Of a stretch of 64,000 bases of DNA, positions 24,230 through 32,134 are shown piece after piece; within the stretch, counting starts at the first letter, position 1, and the number at the start of each line of letters is the position of its first letter. Origin of the DNA: Acidovorax sp. Root219. Its GTDB lineage: Bacteria > Pseudomonadota > Gammaproteobacteria > Burkholderiales > Burkholderiaceae_C. The stretch is from positions 87,619 to 151,618 of the forward strand of contig NZ_LMIJ01000016.1 in NCBI RefSeq assembly GCF_001428665.1. Direction: 5' to 3'. The notes below the pieces were generated by a model. That model saw nothing but the letters and a program-made list of their open reading frames with translations. It did not search any database and was not told where the DNA came from. The position numbers were made by a program, and so were the translations under genes.

Positions 24230-25126
24230 ATGGCAACTGGAAGCCGCACCCTCTGGAAAGGTGCCATCACCTTTGGCCTCGTCCACATCCCGGTGGGCCT
24301 GCACACAGCCGCCACCAGCGAGGGTGTGGACTTCGACTGGCTGGACAAGCGCACCATGGACCCGGTTGGCTACAAGCGCATCAACAAGCGCACCGGCAAG
24401 GAAATCGACAAGGACAACATCGTCAAGGGCGTGGAATACGAGGACGGCAAGTACGTCATCATCAGCCCCGAAGAAGTCGAAGCGGTGTTCCCCAAGACAA
24501 CGCAGACGATTGAGATCGAGCGCTTCATCGACGCCAACGAGATGCCTTTCATCTTCCTGGAACGGCCGTACTTCGTGGCGCCAGTCAACAAGAGCGACAA
24601 GGTGTATGCGTTGCTGCGTGAGACGCTGATCGCCACCGGCAAGATCGGCCTGGCCAAAGTCGTCATCGCCACGAAGCAGCACCTGGCCGCGCTGGTGCCT
24701 TCGGGCCCGGCACTCGTACTCAATCTGCTGCGCTGGGGCGACGAGGTCAAGGGCTTCGACTCCCTGGAACTGCCGCCTGCCGGCGCAAAGAGCGTGAGTG
24801 CCGCCGACCTCAAGATGGCCAAGCAACTCGTCGCCGAGATGTCCGGCAAATGGAACCCCGACGACTTCAAGGACGAGTTCCGCATCCAGGTGATGAAGCT
24901 CGTCGAGAAGAAGGCCAAGCCCGGGGAAGGTAAGACCGTGGTGGAGCCCGAAGAGGAAGCGCCACAGTCTGGTGGCGAGGTGATCGACCTGACCGCGCTG
25001 CTCAAGCGCAGCCTGAAGGGCGGCGCCACGGAAGAAGCGAAGTCCCCTGCCAAGAAGGCCCCCGCGAAGAAAGCAGCTGCCAAGAAAACACCAGCAAAAG
25101 CCGCCCCTCAAAGAAAAGCCGCCTGA
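24230..25126 (+). CDS. ku: Ku protein for non-homologous end joining
   Basis: A 298-aa bacterial Ku, the homodimeric ring that threads onto double-strand break ends and recruits LigD. The start MATGSRTLWKGAITFGLVHI is the conserved family N terminus. The ring domain continues through VDFDWLDKRT and GYKRINKRTGKEI, and LTALLKRSL is the usual end of the core. The tail is a Lys/Ala/Pro-rich extension (KKAPAKKAAAKKTPAKAA), known in other bacterial Ku proteins to bind DNA. It is the first gene of ku - DUF3606 - exoIII-ligD, spaced 33 and 7 bases. A broken partial copy lies at 18602-18940. Confidence 0.97.
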   Translation: MATGSRTLWKGAITFGLVHIPVGLHTAATSEGVDFDWLDKRTMDPVGYKRINKRTGKEIDKDNIVKGVEYEDGKYVIISPEEVEAVFPKTTQTIEIERFIDANEMPFIFLERPYFVAPVNKSDKVYALLRETLIATGKIGLAKVVIATKQHLAALVPSGPALVLNLLRWGDEVKGFDSLELPPAGAKSVSAADLKMAKQLVAEMSGKWNPDDFKDEFRIQVMKLVEKKAKPGEGKTVVEPEEEAPQSGGEVIDLTALLKRSLKGGATEEAKSPAKKAPAKKAAAKKTPAKAAPQRKAA

Positions 25127-25159
25127 AGGTCATAGATCACCAACCCCAACGAGACGACC

Positions 25160-25342
25160 ATGTCCGATGACAAGACCAAGACCGGCGGCCAGGACCGCAC
25201 CCGCATCAGCCTGACTGAGGACTACGAAGTGCGCGACTGGGCCAAGAAGTTCGGTGTGACCGTCGACGAGCTCAAGGCCGCCGTAAAGGCCGTGGGCAAC
25301 GACGCCAAAGCAGTCGAGGCGCACCTGAAGGGCGGCCGGTGA
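25160..25342 (+). CDS. DUF3606 domain protein
   Basis: A 60-aa protein, MSDDKTKTGGQDRTRISLTE, then DYEVRDWAKKFGVTVDELKA. It matches the small DUF3606 family: a disordered start with (D/E)RxRI and a helix-turn-helix-like VRDWxxxFGVTxxxLxxAV. The biochemical role is unknown. Its position inside the ku-ligD transcript, 33 bases after ku and 7 before ligD, suggests a part in end joining or its regulation, for example DNA-end or Ku binding; that is inference from context. Confidence 0.88.
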   Translation: MSDDKTKTGGQDRTRISLTEDYEVRDWAKKFGVTVDELKAAVKAVGNDAKAVEAHLKGGR

Positions 25343-25349
25343 GCATTCG

Positions 25350-28300
25350 GTGCGCGTTGCGACCTGGAACATCAACCACGTCAACAAGCGCATAGAGCTG
25401 CTTGTCGATTGGCTGCGCCGCACGCAGCCTGACGTCGTCGCGTTACAGGAGCTCAAATGCCCTACGGCGCAGTTCCCCACCGCGGCCATCGAAGCGGCGG
25501 GCTATAGCGCCGTAGTGGTGGGCCAACGCGCGTGGAACGGTGTGGCCCTGCTGTCTCGCAGGCATGAGCCCTTGCCGGTGATCACCACACTGCCCGGCGA
25601 CACGGCGGACAAGGAGGCACGCTACGTAGAAGCCGCCATCAACGGCGTACTCTACGCCTGCCTGTACCTCCCCAACGGCAACCCGCAGCCCGGCCCCAAA
25701 TTCGACTACAAGTTGCGCTGGTTCGAGCGCCTGCGGCTGCGCACGCAGGAGCTGTGGGATTGTGGCTACCCCGTGGTGCTGTTGGGTGACTGGAACGTTG
25801 TGCCGACCGATGCCGACATCTACAAGCCCGACACTTGGCGCGACAACGCGCTGCTGCAGCCAGAGCCTCGCGCGGTATACGCCTCCATCTTGGCCCAGGG
25901 CTGGACCGATGCCATCGCACAGGTGCACAAGAAGGGTGTGCCCTTCACCTTCTGGGACTATCGCCGCAAGCGCTGGGAGCGGAATGCCGGCCTGCGCATC
26001 GACCATATCCTGGCAGGGCCGATGCTGAAGGTGGTGGACGCCGGTGTAGACCGCGACGAACGTGGTCAGGAAGGCGCCAGCGACCACGCCCCCGTGTGGG
26101 CTGAACTGGCGGTGCAGAAGAAGGCTCCCGCACGCCGCAAGACCTTTGCGGAAGCCAGCCCGGCGCCAGCGAAGATGTCAAAGGCCCCGCCGGCATCGGC
26201 GCCCGACACCCCCCTTGCCAAATACAACGCGAAGCGCGACTTCAGCAAGACCGCAGAGCCGGCCGGTGTGCACAAGCCCATTAGGCGCGGCAAGAAGGCA
26301 GTCCCATCGGATGCGCTGCACTTCGTCATCCAGAAGCACTGGGCCTCGCGCCTGCACTACGACTTCCGGCTGGAGCTCGATGGCGTCATGGTCAGTTGGG
26401 CCGTGCCCAAGGGGCCGTCGTACGATCCGGCCGCCAAGTCCATGGCGATCCACGTCGAAGACCACCCGATCGACTACAACACCTTTGAAGGCTCAATACC
26501 CAAGGGCGAGTACGGCGCGGGCAAGGTCATCGTATGGGACCGCGGCACATGGGAGCCCGTGGGCGATCCGCGCGACGGCTTGGCCAAGGGCAAACTGATG
26601 TTCAAGCTGCACGGCCAGAAGCTGGCCGGGTTGTGGGAGCTGGTGCGCATCTCCAAGACCGGCGAGAAAACGCAGGACCAGTGGATGCTGTTCAAGAAGC
26701 GCGGCGACGCATGGGCAAGGCCAGGCACCGAGTACGACGTGATCACCGCGCTGCCTGATAGCGTGGTGGACAAGCCCCTTGGATTGATCGAGGAGCGGGA
26801 GCCGAGGGAAGCTACAGCACCCCGGCGCACAAGCGCAGCGGACACCGACACCGCACTGAAGGCGGCCCGAAAGGCCAAGCTGCCCGCCAAGCTTGCGCCT
26901 CAACTCGCCACTCTTGTGTCCTCCGTGCCGGAAGGGGACTGGGTAATCGAGACCAAGTTCGACGGCTACCGTGTGATGGCACGCATCGACGGCGACGACA
27001 TACGCATCTTCACGCGCAACGGCAATGACTGGACCGACAGGCTGCGCCCCATCGCCGATGCTGTTGCCCAGCTGGGCCTGACCAGCGCCTGGCTGGATGG
27101 CGAAATTGCCGTGCTCAGCGACGCCGGCATCCCCGACTTCAACCGCCTGCAGAACGCCATTGACAGCGCCCAGGTTACCGACATCGTGCTGTTTGTGTTC
27201 GACGTGCCCTTCCTCGGCGACATTGACCTGCGCGCTGTGCCGCTCGCAGCGAGAAGGGCCGTGCTCAAAGAGCTCTTTGACGAGCGTGAGAGCGATACCG
27301 TGCGCTTCAGCCAGTCGTTCGACGTGGCGCCTGTTCAGTTGCTGGGAGCTGCCTGCCAAATGGGCTTGGAAGGCGTGATGGCCAAGCGCGCAGACGCACC
27401 CTATGTGTCAGGTCGCACCGATACCTGGGTCAAACTCAAATGCCAGCATCGTCAGGAATTCGTGGTGTTGGGCTTCACCGTACGCGCAAACGCCACCAAA
27501 GAGGTGGGCAGCCTGCTCCTGGGGTACCACGATGACGGGCAGTTGCGCCATGCGGGTTCGGTTGGTACGGGCTGGGATTCGGCTGCGGGAAGGGAGCTGC
27601 ACACCCGCCTGTCCAAACTGGAGGTGAAAACGCCGCCGGTGAGTGCGGCTGAGGTCAAGCCGGGTCGCTGGTCCAAGCGCAGGGCTGGGAGCGAGAGGTG
27701 GGTGAGGCCGACCATGGTGGTGGAGGTCGCCTTCGGCGAGTGGACGCCCGACCAGCATATCCGCCATGCGGTCTTCCGAGGCATCCGCACGGACAAGCCA
27801 GCTAGCGAGATCGTTCGGGAGCGAGCCAAGGCGGCGCCCGCAAACGCAGGCCCCATCGCGGCCGCCACGCCAAAAACGAAGTTGAAGGCCAATAGGCTGA
27901 AGATCAGCAACCCGGAGCGTGTCATCGATCCCACGACCGGGGTGCGCAAGATCGACCTGGTGCGCTACTACGAGAGCATTGCCGAACGGATGCTGCCGCA
28001 CTTGAAAGACCGGCCGGTGTCGCTGGTGCGCGCGCCCACCGGCATCACCGGAGAGTTGTTCTTCCAGAAGCATTCCGAAAGCAAGATGCCCGGCGTCAAG
28101 GACCTGGACCCTGCCCTGTGGCCTGAGCATGCAGCGTTGTTGGCGGTCGATTCAGCGCAAGGGCTGATCTCCGCGGCGCAGATGAATGCCGTGGAGTTTC
28201 ACACCTGGAACTCGAGGATCGCGCGGATCAACCAGCCGAACCGGTTCATCCTCGACCTGGACCCGGGCGAAGGCGTGACTTGGCCCATGCTGCAGGAGGC

Positions 28301-28787
28301 GGCCGAACTCACGCGGGTGATGCTGACCGAGCTCGGGCTGGAGAGCTGGCTCAAGACCAGCGGGGGCAAAGGCCTGCACGTCGTGGTCCCTATCACCCCG
28401 AAGCTCGATTTCGATGAGGTGAAGGCGTTCTCGCAGGCCGTGGTCAAGCACATGGCCAAGGTCATCCCGTCCAAGTTCGTGGCCGTCATGGGCGGCAAGA
28501 ACAGGGTGGGCAAGATCTTCATTGACTACCTGCGCAACGGGCACGGGCAAACGACGGCGTGCGCGTTCTCGGCGCGGTCACGGCCAGGCATGGGTGTCTC
28601 AATGCCGGTGGCCTGGGAGCAGATCAGGGAGCTCAAGGGCGGGGCGCAGTGGACCATCGCGACCGCCCGTGAATACCTGAGCTTCCAGCAGGAGGACCCT
28701 TGGCTTGGCTACTGGAAAAAGAAGCAGGCCATCACCCGCGCATCCCAGATCCTCAGTAAAACCATCCCCGACTTGAAACGATCATGA
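25350..28787 (+). CDS. ligD: Exonuclease III domain fused to DNA ligase D (ExoIII-PE-Lig-Pol)
   Basis: A 1145-aa multidomain repair enzyme starting at GTG (MRVATWNINHVNKRIELLVD). Residues 1-260 are exonuclease III/AP-endonuclease type (LQELKC, LLGDWNVVPTDADI, GASDHAPVW). After a Pro/Ala linker come the 3'-phosphoesterase domain (about 291-455, HWASRLHYDFRLELDGV), the ATP-dependent ligase (about 500-815, adenylated Lys536 in ETKFDGYR) and the polymerase/primase domain (about 850-1145, RFILDLDPGEG). The last three are the classical LigD order; the nuclease front is extra, usually a separate gene or absent. No stop or start is required at the junction. Together with Ku it would trim, fill and seal breaks. 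The following gene overlaps by 4 bases. Confidence 0.95.
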   Translation: MRVATWNINHVNKRIELLVDWLRRTQPDVVALQELKCPTAQFPTAAIEAAGYSAVVVGQRAWNGVALLSRRHEPLPVITTLPGDTADKEARYVEAAINGVLYACLYLPNGNPQPGPKFDYKLRWFERLRLRTQELWDCGYPVVLLGDWNVVPTDADIYKPDTWRDNALLQPEPRAVYASILAQGWTDAIAQVHKKGVPFTFWDYRRKRWERNAGLRIDHILAGPMLKVVDAGVDRDERGQEGASDHAPVWAELAVQKKAPARRKTFAEASPAPAKMSKAPPASAPDTPLAKYNAKRDFSKTAEPAGVHKPIRRGKKAVPSDALHFVIQKHWASRLHYDFRLELDGVMVSWAVPKGPSYDPAAKSMAIHVEDHPIDYNTFEGSIPKGEYGAGKVIVWDRGTWEPVGDPRDGLAKGKLMFKLHGQKLAGLWELVRISKTGEKTQDQWMLFKKRGDAWARPGTEYDVITALPDSVVDKPLGLIEEREPREATAPRRTSAADTDTALKAARKAKLPAKLAPQLATLVSSVPEGDWVIETKFDGYRVMARIDGDDIRIFTRNGNDWTDRLRPIADAVAQLGLTSAWLDGEIAVLSDAGIPDFNRLQNAIDSAQVTDIVLFVFDVPFLGDIDLRAVPLAARRAVLKELFDERESDTVRFSQSFDVAPVQLLGAACQMGLEGVMAKRADAPYVSGRTDTWVKLKCQHRQEFVVLGFTVRANATKEVGSLLLGYHDDGQLRHAGSVGTGWDSAAGRELHTRLSKLEVKTPPVSAAEVKPGRWSKRRAGSERWVRPTMVVEVAFGEWTPDQHIRHAVFRGIRTDKPASEIVRERAKAAPANAGPIAAATPKTKLKANRLKISNPERVIDPTTGVRKIDLVRYYESIAERMLPHLKDRPVSLVRAPTGITGELFFQKHSESKMPGVKDLDPALWPEHAALLAVDSAQGLISAAQMNAVEFHTWNSRIARINQPNRFILDLDPGEGVTWPMLQEAAELTRVMLTELGLESWLKTSGGKGLHVVVPITPKLDFDEVKAFSQAVVKHMAKVIPSKFVAVMGGKNRVGKIFIDYLRNGHGQTTACAFSARSRPGMGVSMPVAWEQIRELKGGAQWTIATAREYLSFQQEDPWLGYWKKKQAITRASQILSKTIPDLKRS

Positions 28788-29215
28788 CAAGCCCTTCATC
28801 GACATCGAAGATCCGCTCTGGCGGTTGCCATTGCGGCGAAGTGCGTTACGAGCTGCAGGGAGACGTGGCCAATGCCACTTTATGCCACTGCACGCTGTGC
28901 CGCGCGACAACGGGGGCGCCGGTGGTCGCCTGGTGCAGTGTTGAGGCGATGAATTTTCGGTTCACGCAAGGCTTCCCGCGCAACTACCGGTCAACGCCGC
29001 GTGGCATGCGCACCTTCTGCGCCAAGTGCGGCACACAACTGACTTTTCGTGAGGATGGGGAGACGTGCATTGACGTCACGACAGCCAGCTTGGACGATCC
29101 GAACGCAGAAGCCGTTTCCCCCCGAGACCAGACCTACGCGCGAAGCCAACTTTCCTGGATGGGTAGCTCGCATGCATTGCCTTACTTCAGCACCACAAGG
29201 CAACATGAACGATGA
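28784..29215 (+). CDS. GFA/CENP-V family zinc protein
   Basis: A 143-aa member of the glutathione-dependent formaldehyde-activating (GFA) family. Zinc-binding cysteines are in GGCHCGEVRYE, LCHCTLCRATTG and FCAKCGTQLTF, arranged as in the structural and catalytic zinc sites of Gfa. Members bind glutathione adducts or have unrelated roles, so the reaction is uncertain. Its ATG overlaps the ligD stop (ATGA), making it the last gene of the ku operon by translational coupling. Whether it works with the repair genes is unknown. Confidence 0.9.
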   Translation: MTSPSSTSKIRSGGCHCGEVRYELQGDVANATLCHCTLCRATTGAPVVAWCSVEAMNFRFTQGFPRNYRSTPRGMRTFCAKCGTQLTFREDGETCIDVTTASLDDPNAEAVSPRDQTYARSQLSWMGSSHALPYFSTTRQHER

Positions 29216-29733
29216 GCGAGATTCGTCCAGTCCGACAGGCATTCAACTGCAGTCTCAATGCCTAGCCCGACGAAAGGCTGTACCGAGGAACGATGCATCC
29301 GGGTCCGCGAGCTCCGGCGTTCCGGTCTGACGTTCAGAACCGGCCGATGTGCTACTGCAAGGGTCGGGTCTGACAATATGAATGACGCCCGCGAATTGGA
29401 GAACGAACTGCGTCTGACCAACCTCTACGCGTGGAGATCCGATTTGTAGCGCTGGCCTGCTTGCGCCGCCGGGAGCTAATATTGCTTGCCGGCTTCGTCC
29501 CCGTGGGCGCGAATGCTGATCGGACTGGGCCTGCGCTGCGCAATGCGGCGCTGACGATACCCTCGCTGCTCGCCCGCGGCACCTCACAACGCTGTTGATT
29601 GCAAATCTGCCCTTGAAGGGCAACGCTGCTTTGCAGGCATGCGCCGCACCATGACATCTGCTGAAGGAGCCGTCCGACATGAAGCCCAGAAGGCAAACGT
29701 TAGCGTTGCTTCCATCACACGCAGGAGGCCGAA
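29216..29733. other. Intergenic stretch of about 520 bases
   Basis: No supportable gene. Both strands carry medium-length open frames with shadow-like composition. The end of the stretch provides the AGGAGG used by the next gene. Confidence 0.4.
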
Positions 29734-29982
29734 ATGGCGACCGAACAGAACCATGCCACTACTTCTCGCAACTTGGCCGGCGAGTTTCCCCAACCTGTTT
29801 CGCCATGGGAGAACCGTGGGCTACTTTGGGCCGAAGTGGTGGCGACGGCAGCTTTTGCCATATGGCTGCTCATAGGTGGATTGGTTCCTGAGGAAATTGC
29901 CCGGGTCGAGGCGGGGGCCCGGGCGCAGACAGCGCAGTCAGCCATCTCGATTTCAGTCGCCGCAACCGAGGTGAAACCATGA
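29734..29982 (+). CDS. Hypothetical single-helix membrane protein, 82 aa
   Basis: ATG 29734 has AGGAGG 5-6 bases upstream. A polar start (MATEQNHATTSRNL) leads to one membrane helix (LLWAEVVATAAFAIWLLIGG) and an Ala/Glu-rich cytoplasmic or periplasmic tail. It is not recognised. It is 40 bases before the glycosyltransferase start, in the same direction, and may share its transcript. Confidence 0.6.
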   Translation: MATEQNHATTSRNLAGEFPQPVSPWENRGLLWAEVVATAAFAIWLLIGGLVPEEIARVEAGARAQTAQSAISISVAATEVKP

Positions 29983-30022
29983 CCGGCTTTAACCGTTTGC
30001 TCGAAGCGCGAGGTGTCCGGCG

Positions 30023-30700
30023 ATGATTGCGGTTGTCGTTCCCGCTCACAACGAAGAAGAACACATTGCGCAATGTCTGCGCTCCCTTACTGTGGCAGCC
30101 CTATGCCCCACCTTGGCGACCGAGCCGGTGATCGTCATCGTAGTGCTCGACGACTGCTCTGATGGCACTGCGCGCATTGCCCGAGGGTTCGCGCGTGTGC
30201 GGACCGTACAAAGTCGGGCTCGCAATGTTGGCGCGGCCCGTGCAATTGGAGCGCAAGCGGCACTGGCTGCCGGGGCGCGATGGCTTGCCTTCACCGATGC
30301 GGACAGCGAGGTAGCGCCCGATTGGATCAGTCAGCAGCTCGGGTTGCAGGCAGACGCCGTTTGCGGAACGGTACAGGTGCGCGACTGGGGCGCACACGGC
30401 GATGAGGTGCGCGCAAGTTTCCAATCGTTTTACCAGGACTGCGATGGCCATCGACATATCCACGGCGCCAATCTAGGCATCACGGCCGACGCCTATCACC
30501 TGTCCGGCGGTTTCCTACCACTGGCCACGGGCGAGGATGTAGCCCTGGTACACCGCCTGCTGGAGCGGGGTCTGTCGATTGCGTGGACTGCCGCAGCGCG
30601 CGTGACCACCAGCTCTCGAAAGCATTTTCGGGCACCTGGAGGCTTTGGCGCCACGCTGATGCAACTGAGCGGTGCCCTGGTGACGTCGTCTGCATCCTGA
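30023..30700 (+). CDS. Family 2 glycosyltransferase
   Basis: A 225-aa GT-A fold transferase. The opening MIAVVVPAHNEEEHIAQCLR and the nucleotide-sugar/metal motif FTDADSEV (DxD-like) are diagnostic, and GEDVALVHRLLERG carries the catalytic ED motif of inverting GT2 enzymes. No membrane helix is present, so it is probably cytosolic. Genes of this type occur with an acyl-CoA-dehydrogenase-like gene, a NodS-like methyltransferase and a PIG-L deacetylase in other proteobacteria; the first two are 0.8-3 kb away here on the opposite strand. A broken internal copy lies at 13871-14085. Confidence 0.88.
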   Translation: MIAVVVPAHNEEEHIAQCLRSLTVAALCPTLATEPVIVIVVLDDCSDGTARIARGFARVRTVQSRARNVGAARAIGAQAALAAGARWLAFTDADSEVAPDWISQQLGLQADAVCGTVQVRDWGAHGDEVRASFQSFYQDCDGHRHIHGANLGITADAYHLSGGFLPLATGEDVALVHRLLERGLSIAWTAAARVTTSSRKHFRAPGGFGATLMQLSGALVTSSAS

Positions 30701-30721
30701 ACTTCGACGGAGATTTCAACC

Positions 30722-30973
30722 ATGGATGACTGGCTTGACTGGGTACAGTGGCCCGCTTTCGTGGCATCGGTGCTGGCTGCATGGCTGGTCGGTTCCAACG
30801 ACGCCAGTCGCCGCAACGTCGGGTTCTGGGTGTTCCTTGCAAGCAATGTCCTGTGGATGGCTTGGGGCCTGTATACCCATGCCATGGCGCTCATGGCGCT
30901 ACAGGTGTGTCTGGCTTTCATGAACATCAGGGGTCTGTTCAAAACCGAAGACAAAAAAGATGACGAGGGCTAG
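30722..30973 (+). CDS. Small membrane protein, 83 aa
   Basis: Starts MDDWLDWVQWPAFVASVLAA after GGAG. Three short hydrophobic segments (about residues 10-22, 33-50, 53-72) around a conserved-looking VGSNDASRRNVGFWVF. The C terminus is charged (FKTEDKKDDEG). The pattern resembles small SdpI/YbaN-like or MtN3-like half-transporters but is too short to assign. It lies 21 bases after the glycosyltransferase and is probably co-transcribed with it. Confidence 0.65.
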   Translation: MDDWLDWVQWPAFVASVLAAWLVGSNDASRRNVGFWVFLASNVLWMAWGLYTHAMALMALQVCLAFMNIRGLFKTEDKKDDEG

Positions 30974-31110
30974 CCGCCACATCCCGCGAACCCGTCACGA
31001 CATTCGGCCGCTGAGCGTGAGGAGTTCCGGGACGGTGCCTTGCACCGACGGTTGCGGATGCAAAATGGCTCAGTAAAAATCAATGCCAGGCGCTTGACTC
31101 CATCCCTCGG

Positions 31111-31326
31111 CTACGCAGGTCTGTTCGGGCTGGGCGCAGAAAGCGCGGCGCGGCCATATCCGGTGATCTCGCGAACGCTCGCTGAGCCCGCCTTGCCCAC
31201 TTCGGGTAGATCTGCAACGACCATGTCGGCCGCTGCAAGTACCCTCAGCTTGTCGATTTGTGCCACGCCGCTCACTTCCAGCGGGAGCGACCCCCGAGAG
31301 ATTTCGCGCAAGTATTCCAGCGGCAT
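31111..31326 (-). CDS. Small orphan protein, paralogue of the one at 467-694
   Basis: A 71-aa protein starting MPLEYLREISRGSLPLEVSG. It shares MPL(D/E)xLRxIS, IDxLRVLAAAxMxxxDLP and ITGYGRAAL with the product at 467-694. The second half (VGKAGSASVREITGYGRA) has no recognised motif. The DNA flanking the two copies does not match, so this is a paralogue pair and not a recent block duplication. Function unknown. Confidence 0.6.
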   Translation of the reverse strand: MPLEYLREISRGSLPLEVSGVAQIDKLRVLAAADMVVADLPEVGKAGSASVREITGYGRAALSAPSPNRPA

Positions 31327-31488
31327 ACCATCACCCCCGAAGAGTTCTCAGGCATCGCATGGTAGCAAAAAGGACAACGCGAAAATGCCGATGAACGCGC
31401 GCACGAGAGAGTTCCATATGCCATCACGGCATTTGGAAGAACGCCACTTAAGGCGCCCGGGCGAGGCACCGGGCAGGATGACTTAATA

Positions 31489-32079
31489 CTACTCGCGACG
31501 ACCCTCTCGCTGGGCTACGCTCTCCCGCGCGCTTGACCAGATGTCCAGGCAGAAGTCCGCATCACACCACTGGGCCACACGCGGCATCTGAAGGTGTCCG
31601 TGCATGATCTCGTGCACGCGCGCCCCGCCCAACGGGAAGCTGTCGAATGGATGTAGCCAGTGACAGGAAGCAACGGTGGCAGCCGAGCCAGAAGCGAGCA
31701 GAGTGGCGCGGCATCGCTGTGCTAGACGCTCGATATCGGTCTCTTGGAGGTAGTACAAGAACTCGCCGAGCACGATCAGTTCGAAGCGCCCCTGAGGCCA
31801 TTGGTTAGGCACCCAGCCTTGTGCGACCTGGGCGTGGGCGAAGGGCTTGAGCCGGTTGGCCGTGTACTCCACTGCTCGCACTGCGCCGTCCCAGGCCAGA
31901 AGCCGGTCGCAGCGCTGCGCCAAAGCCTCGGAAACAAAACCGCCAGCGCAGCCCGGTTCGAAAATGGACTCGTATCGCGCATGCGGCAAGCTGGCCAACA
32001 ACAGGTCGCGCTTGCGGGCCTCGTACCAGCTACCCTCGAAATGCCAGGGGTCCGGGCCCCGGGCGAACAGCGGAGGCAC
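31489..32079 (-). CDS. NodS-like SAM-dependent methyltransferase (start uncertain, possible frameshift)
   Basis: A methyltransferase of about 196 residues. DPWHFEGSWYEARKRDLLLA and YESIFEPGCAGGFVSEALA are the NodS-type opening and SAM-binding motif I, and FELIVLGEFLYYL is motif II/post-II. In this frame no ATG lies in the right place; GTG 32079 (VPPLFARGPDPW) is the best start. An ATG just before, overlapping the upstream gene's end, opens MGTLNHPAAAEGLPPATRLI in the neighbouring frame, and a single extra G near 32079 would join it to the enzyme (ISER-VPPLFARG). So either a GTG start or a one-base deletion. It sits directly after the acyl-CoA-dehydrogenase-like gene. Confidence 0.8.
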   Translation of the reverse strand: MPPLFARGPDPWHFEGSWYEARKRDLLLASLPHARYESIFEPGCAGGFVSEALAQRCDRLLAWDGAVRAVEYTANRLKPFAHAQVAQGWVPNQWPQGRFELIVLGEFLYYLQETDIERLAQRCRATLLASGSAATVASCHWLHPFDSFPLGGARVHEIMHGHLQMPRVAQWCDADFCLDIWSSARESVAQREGRRE

Positions 32080-32134
32080 CGCTCGCTGATGAGGCGAGTG
32101 GCCGGGGGGAGGCCCTCGGCTGCAGCGGGATGGT

